Source: Aalborgiella sp963841045 (GTDB lineage Bacteria; Pseudomonadota; Gammaproteobacteria; Burkholderiales; Burkholderiaceae_C). Taken from it: a stretch of 64,000 nucleotides of DNA. Location of the stretch: the NCBI GenBank assembly GCA_963841045.1, contig CAWJBD010000005.1, forward strand, positions 124,001 to 188,000. Reading direction: 5' to 3'. Below are positions 25,547 through 36,610 of the stretch, piece by piece; positions within the stretch are counted from its first letter, which is position 1; each line of letters opens with the position of its first letter. The notes under the pieces are model-generated. The model worked only from the letters and a program-made list of their open reading frames with translations. It had not been told where the DNA came from and did not search any database. The translations under genes and the position numbers were made by a program.

Positions 25547-25897
25547 ATGAAACTCAAATTCCAACTCCCACTCATCCAAGCAACTTTGGCCATTGGCTTG
25601 TGCAGTGTTTTGTCAAATGCCAGTGCACAAACAGTTGATGTCGCGGCAGCTGAGGCCCAACTCAAAGACAGCAAATGCACCAAATGCCATGCTGTTTCCA
25701 GCAAAAAAGATGGTCCTTCAATGAAAGAAGTGGCAGCAAAGTACAAAGGCAAAGCCGACGCTGAGGCAAAATTAATCAAGCATATTACAACTGGGCCAAA
25801 AGTTAAAGTTGACGGCTTTGAAGAAGAGCACGCGATTATCAAAACCAAAGACACCGCTGCCATTAAAAACGTAGTCGCATACTTTTTGACTCGTTAA
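25547..25897 (+). CDS. Small periplasmic cytochrome c
   Basis: This 116-residue class I cytochrome has the signal peptide MKLKFQLPLIQATLAIGLCS through to ASAQ. One haem motif KCTKCHAVSSKKDGP is present, and a C-terminal DTAAIKNVVAYFLTR helix. A canonical distal methionine is not obvious, so the sixth ligand may be another residue such as a His in EEEHAIIKTKD. It precedes the NapC gene by 40 bp and is likely its partner. Confidence 0.85.
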   Translation: MKLKFQLPLIQATLAIGLCSVLSNASAQTVDVAAAEAQLKDSKCTKCHAVSSKKDGPSMKEVAAKYKGKADAEAKLIKHITTGPKVKVDGFEEEHAIIKTKDTAAIKNVVAYFLTR

Positions 25898-25937
25898 TAG
25901 AGTCTAAATTAAGCAACTGTTGTAATTAGGCATCCGC

Positions 25938-26525
25938 ATGAAAACCATTTTCCAAATCGTATTCAAAAACTGGAAAACAACTTTGGCAGCTTTGTCTGCT
26001 TTGTTTGTTTTTTCATTAACGGTTGGAATCGGCGGTGCCTATTTGGTGGGATGGACTGGTAAAGAAGAGTTCTGCACCAGTTGTCATAATATGACATATA
26101 ACTACAACGAGTACAAAGGTACCATACACGATACCAATCGTACTGGTGTACGTGCCACTTGCAGTAATTGCCACACCCCGCATGAGCCTGGTCCATTAAT
26201 GTTGGCAAAATTAAAAGCCAGCAAAGACATTTTTTACACATTCGTTTGGCCAACTATTGATACCAAAGAAAAGTTTGAAGCCAAGCGCGCTGAAATGGCG
26301 CATACCGTCTGGAAAGGTATGATGGAGAGTGACTCAGCCACTTGCAGAAGCTGCCATGTAGCAGACAAGATGAGTCCTGAGTTACAGTCTGTTAAAGCCC
26401 AAGCACGACATGCCAAAGCTAAAACAGAAGGGAAAACTTGCATCGAATGTCATTTTGCAATTGCACACAAAGAACCCGAAGGCCCTGGCCCAACTGAGCT
26501 TTTTAAGAAGCCTGAAGCAAAATAA
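25938..26525 (+). CDS. NapC/NirT-type tetrahaem cytochrome c
   Basis: This 195-residue protein has one N-terminal membrane anchor (TTLAALSALFVFSLTVGIGG). Four haem motifs follow in order: CTSCHNM, CSNCHTP, CRSCHVA and CIECHFA. NapC-family proteins are quinol dehydrogenases or quinone reductases linking the membrane pool to periplasmic cytochromes. With the small cytochrome upstream it could connect sulfur oxidation to the quinone pool; no nitrate or nitrite reductase gene is visible nearby. Confidence 0.92.
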   Translation: MKTIFQIVFKNWKTTLAALSALFVFSLTVGIGGAYLVGWTGKEEFCTSCHNMTYNYNEYKGTIHDTNRTGVRATCSNCHTPHEPGPLMLAKLKASKDIFYTFVWPTIDTKEKFEAKRAEMAHTVWKGMMESDSATCRSCHVADKMSPELQSVKAQARHAKAKTEGKTCIECHFAIAHKEPEGPGPTELFKKPEAK

Positions 26526-26561
26526 CCATCAGCAGATTACTAATTTGTAATTAGACTCTGT

Positions 26562-27953
26562 TTAACGCATCAGTGCTTCTATTTCAGAAATTGAAACGGG
26601 AACATCACGGCTGATTAATTCGCAGCCATCGTCTTCTACTACCGCATCATCTTCAATGCGTATTCCGATGTTGTGAAATTTCTCCGGCACATTGGAAGAT
26701 GGTCGAACATAAATTCCAGGTTCAATGGTCAGAACCATTCCTGTCTTTAATATTCTGCTTGGACGGTCCAATATAGCCTCATTGCTTAAAGGATCATGAC
26801 GCAAATTGCTTTTCCCAGTTTCAGTTGGCTCGGTGTAGCTTCCGCAATCATGAACATCCAAACCAAGCCAGTGCCCAGTTCGATGCATGTAGAACTCAAA
26901 ATATGCTCGAGATTCAACGACATCTTGCAAATGTCCTACTTTGTTTTTATCAAGTAATCCGATATCTAACATGCCCTGCGCCAGCACATTGACGGCTGCT
27001 TCATGCGGGTCAATGAAACGGGCACCTGATTTTGTAGCTTTGATTGCAGCCTCTTGACTGGCCAAAACGATTTCGTAAAGCGCACGTTGCGGGTCAGTGA
27101 ACTTACCATTGGCTGGAAAAGTGCGTGTAATGTCACTTGCATATCCATCCAATTCACAAGCTGCGTCGATTAAAACCAAATCACCATTTCTGATTTCACC
27201 TGCATCTGCTCTGTAGTGCAAAACACATGCATTGGCGCCCCCAGCAACGATGCTGCTGTACGCACAATGCTGAGCTCCAGCCTGTCGAAATGCATGCAGT
27301 AATTCAGCGTCTAAATGAAATTCTCGGGTATCTCTGCCCTCGCTCAGCATTTGTTTGCTTACCTTCATAGCACGTATATGCCCGGCTGCACTGATTTGTG
27401 CCGCTTTTCGCATTGTTGCTAATTCATGCGAATCTTTGATGAGCCTCATGTTATCCAGCATGGTGCATGCATCTTGTTGGATATCAGGGCAATTAACACC
27501 AAAGCGAACTCTTGCACGAACTTTGTTTAACCATTGACTAACTCGAGTCTCTAACCCGTCATGAATTGCAAAAGGGTAAGAAACCAGTGATTTGTTCTCT
27601 AACATCTTTGGAATGTTTTGATCCAATTCCTCATATGAAAAAGCAGCATCAACACCCAAGATATTCGGTGCCATTGCAGGTCCCAAACGGTAACCATCCC
27701 AAATTTCACGCTCCTGATCTTTCGGCGCACAAAACAGGGTTGAGCCCCCATCACCAGTGATCACAAGCAAAGCGTTTGGCTCAGTAAAACCTGTGAGATA
27801 GTAAAAATAACTGTCAAATCGATATTGGAAATCGCTGTCCCTATTCCGCCTCTTCTCGGATGCCGTAGGAATGATTGCAATACCATCTGCTCCTAGAGAT
27901 TGCGCAAAGCGAGCGCGTCTTGCTTGGTAAATATGTTGGTTAATTTGAATCAT
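26562..27953 (-). CDS. pepP: Xaa-Pro aminopeptidase
   Basis: This 463-residue M24B metallopeptidase removes N-terminal residues preceding proline. An N-terminal creatinase-like domain leads into the pita-bread domain with metal ligands LVLIDAACELDGYASDITR, HRTGHWLGLDVHD, LTIEPGIYV and GIRIEDD. Length is normal. The start overlaps the stop of the upstream nucleotidyltransferase gene by four bases, so they are coupled. Confidence 0.94.
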   Translation of the reverse strand: MIQINQHIYQARRARFAQSLGADGIAIIPTASEKRRNRDSDFQYRFDSYFYYLTGFTEPNALLVITGDGGSTLFCAPKDQEREIWDGYRLGPAMAPNILGVDAAFSYEELDQNIPKMLENKSLVSYPFAIHDGLETRVSQWLNKVRARVRFGVNCPDIQQDACTMLDNMRLIKDSHELATMRKAAQISAAGHIRAMKVSKQMLSEGRDTREFHLDAELLHAFRQAGAQHCAYSSIVAGGANACVLHYRADAGEIRNGDLVLIDAACELDGYASDITRTFPANGKFTDPQRALYEIVLASQEAAIKATKSGARFIDPHEAAVNVLAQGMLDIGLLDKNKVGHLQDVVESRAYFEFYMHRTGHWLGLDVHDCGSYTEPTETGKSNLRHDPLSNEAILDRPSRILKTGMVLTIEPGIYVRPSSNVPEKFHNIGIRIEDDAVVEDDGCELISRDVPVSISEIEALMR

Positions 27954-28765
27954 AGTAGTGGTTCATTATTCAGTTGCATCAAGCGTTCTGGTGTACCAAC
28001 GTCGACCCAAGTGCCAGTGTACAACTCGGCACTAACCTTGTGTTCGGAGATGGCTTTTCTAAGCAATGGTGCAAGTGCTGCCTTGATGCCAGATGGGTTA
28101 CCTTCAGCAATGTCGCAATAGGGCAATGAAAAAAACGATTTACGGTAGAGCGCAATGGTACTGAATGTGTATTTTTGCCCATTGGCACCAGATTCATTGA
28201 GAGCCAAGCCGTCATCTTGCAAACCAAAATCCCCTTGCGCATTGTGCTCTGGATTAGGCACCAACCAAATGTGGGCTAACTTGTTACTGGTTTTAAATTT
28301 TTCGACGGATTCTTGTGAAAAAGAAAAATTGGGAGCATAGACGTCACCTGCCAAAACCCAAAAAATATCATTTTCATCAGCACTACATAACATTGGCAAT
28401 GCTCTCACAATACCACCAGCTGTTTCCAATGCACCGCCAAAGTCAATCCCTTCATGCGAATACTGAAGTGTATAAAGGTATTTTATTTCTAGTTTTTGCT
28501 CTGATTTTGATAGCATACTAGGCAACAAATACGCCGTCTCATGGCTAAAAACATCTGTATATTGACTGCTAAAGTAATCTTCTATCTGATGCCCCAACCA
28601 GGCAGTGTTCACGACCAACTTTGTGACTCCACCCAAGCCCAAAGCGCGCATTGCCCACTGCATCAAGGGAATGCCATGAACTTTCAACATCGGTTTGGGA
28701 TGTTTGTCTGTCAGAGGTCGTAATCTCTCTCCTCTGCCAGCAGCCAATATCAGAGCTTTGACCAT
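27950..28765 (-). CDS. MurU-like nucleotidyltransferase
   Basis: This 271-residue sugar-phosphate nucleotidyltransferase begins KALILAAGRGERLRPLTDKH with the G-x-G-x-R-hinge and PKPMLKVHGIPLMQW motifs. WVLAGDVYAPNFSF supplies the metal-binding Asp and TWVDVGTPERLMQLN is the C-terminal signature. The closest function I recall is MurNAc-1-phosphate uridylyltransferase in cell-wall recycling, but glucose-1-phosphate transferases share the fold. It is coupled to pepP. Confidence 0.85.
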   Translation of the reverse strand: MVKALILAAGRGERLRPLTDKHPKPMLKVHGIPLMQWAMRALGLGGVTKLVVNTAWLGHQIEDYFSSQYTDVFSHETAYLLPSMLSKSEQKLEIKYLYTLQYSHEGIDFGGALETAGGIVRALPMLCSADENDIFWVLAGDVYAPNFSFSQESVEKFKTSNKLAHIWLVPNPEHNAQGDFGLQDDGLALNESGANGQKYTFSTIALYRKSFFSLPYCDIAEGNPSGIKAALAPLLRKAISEHKVSAELYTGTWVDVGTPERLMQLNNEPLL

Positions 28766-29148
28766 AAACTAATACAATTTAAAGGTGTCAAATTTGTCAT
28801 ATCGAGTTGTTTGAAACCCGATTTTTATTGAATGAAATTGACCAAATCATTGATTTGATTGAATAAAAAAGCAACGCACATGAATTGTGGATAACTTTGT
28901 TGATAAACCACTCCACAATGCATCAAACCCGCATAAAACAAGGCTTTCTACAGTTTGTTTAAAAAATAAGCACAGTAATTTTGCTATATAAATCAATAAG
29001 TTAGATTGCTATTTGTTTTGTAGCAATTTGGTTGACCTTAAATACAAAATAATGATATGTCTCGCATTTTTGTTGATAACTGTCAAAAAAATATCGAAAA
29101 CATGGCAATTTGTGTTAGGAAATAATGTATGAAGATGGCCTTAAATTG
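28766..29148. other. AT-rich intergenic region beside hemE with DnaA-box-like sites
   Basis: No gene is seen in 383 bases. It contains a consensus DnaA box in inverse form, TGTGGATAA at 28886-28894. Two near matches, TGTTGATAA, lie at 28898-28906 and 29071-29079, all on one strand. A hairpin ATTGCTA/TAGCAAT lies near 29007-29029. This could be a minor DnaA-binding locus, a chromosomal origin or chance in AT-rich DNA. Confidence 0.4.
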
Positions 29149-30300
29149 CTATGCTCTCATCCGCTGCGATATGGAGTGCACAGCATCTACCAACACTGCT
29201 ACATTTTCAGGAGGAGTATGTTGACTGATACCATGCCCCAAGTTGAAAATGTGAGTTGACCCAGTGGTCAATTTATCAGTATGGGGCTTACCAAAGCTAT
29301 TCAGAACTTTTTCTACCTCGTTTTGAATTACCTGAGTTGGTGCAAATAACACATTTGGGTCTAAATTTCCCTGCAACGCTTTGCCGGTCATACCATTTTG
29401 ATCGTGACCTATTTGTGCTCGTGCTTTGCTTAAATTCGCGGTCCAATCTAAACCAATCACATTGCAGTCTAGTGCTCCCATTTCATCTAACCATAAAGCA
29501 CCACCTTTTGTGAAAACGATGCTTGGGATGATTACCCCGTCTTCTTTGCCATTGTGCGTGCGTTTCAACTGCGATAAAACACGTTTGGTATATGTCAAAC
29601 TGAACTCTTGGAAAGCGCTATCCGCTAATACACCACCCCAGCTGTCAAAGATCATCACAGCTTGTGCGCCTGCGTCTATTTGTGTATTTAAATAGAGCGC
29701 GACTGCATCTGCATTCAATTCCAATATCCGATGCATCAAATCTGGACGGCTGTACATCATGGTTTTTACCTGACGGTAATCGTCTGAACCAGCGCCCTCG
29801 ACCATATAACAAGCTAAAGTCCATGGGCTACCAGAAAAACCAATCAAGGGCACGCTACCACGACCATCTGCTTGCGTTAATGCTTTGCGTATTGACGATA
29901 CAGCATCAAAAACATATTTCAGCTTGTTCATATCAGGAACGGCAAGCTTCGCCACATCAGACTCATTGCGCACGCTATGTGCAAATTTTGGTCCTTCGCC
30001 CAACGCGAAACTCAATCCAAGACCCATTGCATCTGGAATAGTCAAAATATCGCTAAACAATATTGCAGCATCGAGTTTGTAACGTTCTAAAGGCTGCATC
30101 GTCACTTCGGTAGCATAGTCAGTGTTGGTTGCCAACCCCATAAAACTACCAGCTTTAGCTCGAGTTTCTCGATATTCTGGTAAATAGCGTCCCGCTTGCC
30201 GCATGAGCCATACGGGGGTATGCGTAGAAGCTTGGCGTGTGCAAGCTTGCAAAAAAGTGGGATTTACGAGATGTTTAAAGTCGTGGATTATTTTGGTCAT
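29149..30300 (-). CDS. hemE: Uroporphyrinogen decarboxylase
   Basis: This 383-residue enzyme decarboxylates uroporphyrinogen III to coproporphyrinogen III. The signatures are PVWLMRQAGRYLPEYRETR, AAILFSDILTIPDAMGLGL, GFSGSPWTLACYMVEG and MIFDSWGGVLADSAF. Length is slightly above the usual 355-370. Haem supply fits the many cytochromes nearby, although the genes are not linked as an operon. It is preceded by the CoA-binding gene on the same strand. Confidence 0.95.
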   Translation of the reverse strand: MTKIIHDFKHLVNPTFLQACTRQASTHTPVWLMRQAGRYLPEYRETRAKAGSFMGLATNTDYATEVTMQPLERYKLDAAILFSDILTIPDAMGLGLSFALGEGPKFAHSVRNESDVAKLAVPDMNKLKYVFDAVSSIRKALTQADGRGSVPLIGFSGSPWTLACYMVEGAGSDDYRQVKTMMYSRPDLMHRILELNADAVALYLNTQIDAGAQAVMIFDSWGGVLADSAFQEFSLTYTKRVLSQLKRTHNGKEDGVIIPSIVFTKGGALWLDEMGALDCNVIGLDWTANLSKARAQIGHDQNGMTGKALQGNLDPNVLFAPTQVIQNEVEKVLNSFGKPHTDKLTTGSTHIFNLGHGISQHTPPENVAVLVDAVHSISQRMRA

Positions 30301-30381
30301 AACCTATATTGTCGCAGGCTTATGAAAAAAATTCGACTTGCAAATAGCCAGTATTTCAACAAATTGAATTTTGACTCTTAC

Positions 30382-30804
30382 TCAAATAAGTTCAGATTTA
30401 AATCGACGGTGCTCAATTTTTAAGCACAGATTTTCAATGACTGTAAGTCCATTCGTTTCGCACTTGATTCTGGCCATTGCATTCTCAATACCGAGTTGCA
30501 TCCAAAGAACGCTTGCACCAATAGCAATTGCTGAATCTGCAATAGGAGGAATATCCTTGCTGTTTCTAAAGCAGTTAACCATATCAATCTGCTCATACTT
30601 TGCTGCATCTTCGAGACTAGCGTACGATTTCTCTCCTAATATCATCGAATTCGATGCGGCAGTATTTGGGTTTATTGGAATGATGCGATAACCATGTTCT
30701 TGCATATACTGCGCTACACCATAGCTCGCTCGTTCACGTTTGGGAGACAGCCCCACAACTGCAATGGTTTTGCAAGAATTCAATATGTGTACAAAATCCA
30801 CCAT
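30382..30804 (-). CDS. CoA-binding domain protein
   Basis: This 140-residue single-domain Rossmann protein of the CoA_binding_2 family shows KTIAVVGLSPKRERASYGVA, YRIIPINPNTAAS and IGASVLWMQLGIEN. Members bind CoA or nucleotides but have no assigned reaction. It lies between the chpA end and hemE. Confidence 0.88.
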   Translation of the reverse strand: MVDFVHILNSCKTIAVVGLSPKRERASYGVAQYMQEHGYRIIPINPNTAASNSMILGEKSYASLEDAAKYEQIDMVNCFRNSKDIPPIADSAIAIGASVLWMQLGIENAMARIKCETNGLTVIENLCLKIEHRRFKSELI

Positions 30805-30819
30805 GCAAGTTGCGTAGGC

Positions 30820-33800
30820 TTAAACCTTAACTGCTGATAAAGATTTTTGCGTATATTTGCGCAATATGGTTAACAAACCATCTTCAGAATAAGGTTTGCC
30901 TAAATATTCATTTGCACCCAGAGACATTGCCAACTCTCTGTGCTTATCCGCTATCCTTGAAGTGATCATCACAATTGGTATATGTTTCAAACGTGAGTCA
31001 GATCGAATATTGCGAACCAAGTCAAATCCGTCCATGTGCGGCATTTCAATATCAGAAAGAACAATCGATGGTATCTCGCCAGCTAGCTTTTCAATGGCGT
31101 TCAAGCCATCAACTGCCAACACAACGCGGAAACCTTCGCGTTGTAATAGATCGCTGCATAATGCGACGCACAGTAATCGAGTCATCCACAACCAATACCA
31201 ATGGCGTGTCTTGAACTTCGTGACCAGAGGCAGTGATTGTTACCTTTTGGTCAACCTCATCTCGCAACTTCTCATCGTCATCCAGTCCCGATCTACGGTC
31301 TTGCATCTTCACCATATACGGCTGCCAGAGCTACAGGGTTATAAATCAAGGCAACTGCACCGGATACCAATATCGCCATGCCAGCTAGACCTGGCAAACG
31401 AGCAAGTTGTGATCCCAAACTTTTAACTACGACCTCTTTGTTTCCGATAGACTTCATCGACGTGCAAGGCTACTCGTTGTCCCGCACTTTTGAAAATAAT
31501 TATTGATTTTGTTTTTTGTGAGTATTCCTCACTGTTAACTGATGATTGCAACAATGCCCCGCCCAATAGAACGGCAAATTATCTTCATCTCTCCCCAGTA
31601 TCCCAGCTGGTATGCGGTCTTGACATCGTTATTTGGAGCAAGGCGAACAATTTCCACCAAATGTGCAGGAACACCAAATGACAAACTGCCGGCCCGCAAC
31701 ATCACCACTTGAGTAACGGCCGTTGTTAATGGCAAAACCAATTTGAAAGTTGTACCTTTTTGCGGCTGACTCTTTACCTCGATGCGACCACCCAAAGCCA
31801 CTACTTCAGCCTGGACAACATCCAATCCAATACCCCGACCTGCTAATTCCGATACATTTGTTGCCGTCGACAAGCCAGGGGTGAATATTAAATTTGTGAT
31901 TTGTGCATTTGATATCGAGCTGTCTTTTGAAATCAAATTTTGAGAAATCGCTTTTTCACGAATTTGTTCGTAATTTAAACCAAACCCATCATCACTGAAT
32001 TCAATAACAACATCATTACCATCTTGCTGCAATTTGATTTCAATCTCGCCAATCAAATTCTTACCAGATTTAGAACGTATATCCGATGGTTCAATTCCGT
32101 GTGCAACACAATTGCGTAACAAATGCTCAAAAGCTGGCGTCATCCGCTCCAGAACACCCCGATCAAGCTCTATCACACCACCCACAATATCAAGTTTGAT
32201 TTGTTTATTTGTTTCTTTTGAAGCTTGTCTTACAACGCGGTAAAGTCGATCAGAAATACTTTCAAATTCTTCCATTCGGGTGCGCAGCAGATCTCTTTGT
32301 AAATCACGTGTCTGCCTAGCTTGAGCAATTAGATCATCTTCCGTCAACTCAACTGTTCTTTGTAGACTGCGCTGAACTGTGGCTACGTCATTTACTGACT
32401 CCGCCATCATCCGAGTCAATTCCTGAACACGAGTAAACCGATCAAATTCAAGTGGATCAAAACGCTTATCTGAGTCTTTGACTTGTTCCATTCGCGATTG
32501 CATTTGCGTCTCAGATTGCAATTCAATATCTCTGAGCTGTGTTCGTAATTTGTCCAAATTACCCGTTAAGTCGCCCAAGGAACCTCGTAATGAACCTAAT
32601 TCGGATTCAATCCGTGAACGCGACAAGATGACCTCACCCGCTTGATTTACCAATCGATCAAGCAATCGAGCTTTAACCCGAATTGAATTACCACTGTCTT
32701 TTCTGTCCGTATTGAGAATACTCATCGCAGGTGCTGCGACTCCGCGTTGGACTGGCAATGTTTCGGGATCTATTACATATTGAGTTGTTGAATTAATTTC
32801 CCGCGATAAATCAGAACTTGCAAAAGATTTTTTTGTATCGGGAGTTTGGTTTGGGTTTAAATTTGTATCAAACCCTCCCGCCTCAGCACGCTGATACAGA
32901 CCATCAAAAGCCATTTGCAGACCATCGACACGATGCTGCAATGTTTCAATATCTTTTGATAGAAGATCCTCTAATCCAAGTTCTTCAACTGCTGACTCCA
33001 TGCGGTGTGAGAGTTCCCCCAAACGCATGGCACCAGCCAACCTAGCGCTACCTTTGAGCGTATGCAAAGTCCTCAAAATCTCAGATCGCGCGCTCAAATT
33101 CTCTGGATGATTAATCCATTGCCGTAATGCACCACCTAGACGCGGTAATAATTCAGCGACTTCTTCATGAAATACGGACAAAAGATCAAGATCAAGCACA
33201 TCTTTAAATTCAAAATCCTCATCAGAAGTCTGGTATGAATATGAACGTTGCGGATTAGAAGTTGGCAATAAATTGAGTGCTTGGGTATTTCTCAGGTTTT
33301 CAATTTGAACATTCTCGCCAACAATCGGCTTATCTAGATCCAAATCTAGATCCATATTCTGTTTATCGCTAACAACTTCCTTTACCTCTTCTTTAACATC
33401 TTCATCTATCTTATCAATCGACAATGGCGATATTTTTGCATCTAATGAAATCGCATTATGTTCAGTTAAAGGTGTTACATCGTTCGAAACAGATCTAACC
33501 ACCTCAGCCCCCAGACTATCTAGTTTTTCCAATAGGTTAGGGTCAGGATTTTTAAGAAAACCAGCTGCAAATTGGTGCAGCAAACGGTGACACTCTTCTG
33601 CAGCATCGTTAAACAATGCTGCTATTTCAGACGTCCTATTGCGCTGATGTCTTGTTCGCTCCATGGCCAGCTCTAAAGATTTTGCGAGGTCAGAGAGAGC
33701 AGTAAAGCCTACAGTAGCAGAACTACCAGCAAGTGCGTGCGATAGACCAATCGTGTCATAGTGAATAGCCTTATCAAAACCCAGTGACCATTCATCCAAC

Positions 33801-36547
33801 TCTGCGACTAGTCGTCTCACCCATTCATCGGCTTCGTTGAGGTAAACGTTGTACAAAGGTATGCTGATTTTCAAATCATCAATAACTTTGTATTGTTCTT
33901 CGCTCTCCATTGTTGACAGATCACTTGACGTTTCTTCCAGCATTTGTTCCACAACTTTAGAAAGTGATACTTTCACAGTGATTGAATCCACGCTTGACGT
34001 TGAGGTAGAAGAAATAGTTTCAGCTATTTTCAGTTCATTATTCTCAAATCCTATTAATTCAGGTGTTTCAATCTCATCAGGTAATAACATCTTGGCTTCA
34101 GGCTCAACCGGTTTCACCTCGCTAATGTGAAGTTCATCAATATGCTCTGGAATATTAATTTCTACCGCGGGAATGGCGGAGATTTTTGTATTTGAATAAG
34201 GCATAAGGCCATTCAGGCTTAAGCGATTTTCAAACAACATAGCGTCAGCTGCTTTTCGATATACACTGACATCGTGATGCACTTCGCGATTTTGGATTAA
34301 ATCTTCCACCCATTCCTGGAATGATAAAAGTGCAGAACCGGACAAATTACAAACTTGTGAATCAAATGGAGCTAAATCGGACAACCTGGCATTTAAAAGT
34401 TGTTCTAGTGACCAGGCCGCCTCCCCAAAATCCATCAAGCCTACCATACGTGCACTGCCTTTTAGCGTATGGAACGCACGTCGCAAATTAGCTTGAGCGC
34501 TTCCCTCATTCGGGTTAGTAGCCAAATTTTCAAGAGTCTTCAAGCCATTTGATATAACATCAATCGCTTCTTCGTAAAATATATTTTTTAATTCATGATC
34601 GTCTTCTAATGTCGATTCAAAATTCTGTGTATTTAAGAAACTGGTTTTGCTCCAATCTTCTTTAGCAATTTGATTGCTTCCATCTAAAGAAGAAACCTTT
34701 AAAACGCTTTCAGGATTATTTGCCAACTCAGTAGTAGCTGAGGTCATTGTTCCCGTAACAATCTCAGTTTTTGCACGACCCATTAATGGATTCAGATCAC
34801 CAGTTTCTGCATTAAATACAAATAAATTTTTAACAATGCTTGGCTGATAGTTCAACATATCAATTAAGAACCCCAACGCTCCTAAGTTGTTACCAAATTT
34901 ATCAATTTCACCGTTATCGCGAGCATTGTCAAAGTCAAAGCTGGGCTCTAAGAACTCATCAACTTTTTCTTTCATAACTTGAGCAGCTTTGGTAGCAGGA
35001 TCCAAACCAAGAATGGAGAAAATACCACGCATTTGTGAAAGCTGATTGGGTACTTGGCGCAGAGATGATTGATCAATTGGAGATCTGAAATACAGGTCAA
35101 TGGATTTCTCGACATCCGATAAACATGTACGCAGTTCGCCAACAATACTTCCCATCGATGCACGATCGCTGACTTTGCGATAAAGCTCTTCAATCCAAGG
35201 CTCAACTATTTTTGATTTCTGCCCTAAACGAACACTCTCCAATCTGTCTGCCAAAGCAATGGCCTTAACCTGCATCTCGGCATCCGTAGTTCCCCATTCA
35301 CCAAACACAGCTTCCAAATACAGAATAGCAGTAGCTAGCTCTAAAGCTAACTCTGCTTTCGGCTGCATTTTCTCATTCGCAACACTGGCAACAGTGTTGG
35401 ATATCTCATTTGCTAAAGGCAAGCTAGATGGGTATAAATTTAGGAGTGAATCCGTTACCAGCTTAAATTGCTCAACTGTTGACCGTATTTTTTGTAAATC
35501 GCCGCCTGATAATGCAGTCCACAATTCTTTTGCGACCACAATTCTCTTACGCGCTTGTGCCAAAATTGCTGGATCAAAATGACCATATCTATTAATTTTG
35601 TAATTGATTAATTCATCATTTTTTAGACCCCATACCTTCTTGATGATAGAAAGCAAAGGCGTACCAGAGTCATCTGACTCATCAATAATGGCTTGCTCGC
35701 AGAAAAACAAGAGATGAAGCATGAACTTATCGGAAAAGAGCCATTCACCATGTGACATGCTGCTGTAGTGAACAACAATACCAGAAGCAATTCGCTTAAC
35801 ATTCAAATCAACTTCTAATTTGTCTTTGGCTATTGCTTCAAAAAAACCCGCGCATAGCTTCCAAAAAGTTCGTGCTTTGATTTGCGTTTGCGTTTCTGAA
35901 AGTCCTAGGCACAATTGACATAACGAAGTGGCGGCATCCTTACTTGAAGTCTGCATGAATGCGAGTAAATAGCGATCCAATTCAATTCTTGTTTCATCGC
36001 TGAAGTTATTTTTTTGAATTGCGGCAGCTAGCTTTGGATCGAGCCAATCAAAGATTTTCCTTTCCCACAGATCGGTTGGGTGAACACGCTCTGCACTTGA
36101 TAGCGATTTAATATCGGCGTACGTACCAAATAACGATAATGATGAATACGCTTTGCCAGCTAATATGTACTCCAGATATTCAATAACAGTGAAACTGGCT
36201 CGTTCCAAAAGCTTGACCGATGATTCATCGCAAAGTTGGGGTTTCGAAATGTAACGCTGCACTGCACCATCCATAGCGTCAACCAGCAACTTAATTTCAC
36301 TGATGCCCACAACATCAAAAACACCTGAAATTTGATGTAGATTCTGTTTTGCAACCCTTAGGTTCACTGTATTTTCCGCTGCCAAAACTGCGCCTTTAGA
36401 CCGCAGTGCCTCATCCAAATGTCGCTTCAATGATTTGATAGAGACATCCAGAGACTTACATACCTCTTCAAATACCCACGTCAACGAACCTTTATCGACT
36501 ACCACTGGCAGCACGTTTTCATTTTTTTGATTCGTTATGACTTGCAT
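30820..36547 (-). CDS. chpA: ChpA/PilL hybrid histidine kinase of the Pil-Chp system (3' end with about five frameshifts)
   Basis: This is a very large CheA-type kinase. From ATG 36547 the main frame runs to 31535. It holds several phosphotransfer-type regions (FHTLKGSARMVGL, LHTLKGSARLAGAMRLGELS and degenerate copies), then the HATPase (LLRNCVAHGIEPSD, FSDDGFGLNY, GRGIGLDVVQ) and part of a CheW domain. The rest changes frame near 31595, 31555, 31445, 31290 and 31150. It still spells the CheW end (ARLPGLAGMAILVSGAVALI) and a receiver domain (LVLVVDDSITVRRI, VLSDIEMPHMDGFDLV, GANEYLGKPY) to 30820. It controls type IV pilus twitching. Confidence 0.88.
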
Positions 36548-36610
36548 AAAATGAGTTGCTCGACTATCAAATTTAAAACAATTTCGCAATGTATAGAACT
36601 ATATTTATGG

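Noticed and set aside
29005..29032. Eighth copy of the palindromic repeat
   Set aside because: Only the GCTA...TAGC hairpin half is similar; the AGGCTGTAGCCGGCGTAT half is missing.
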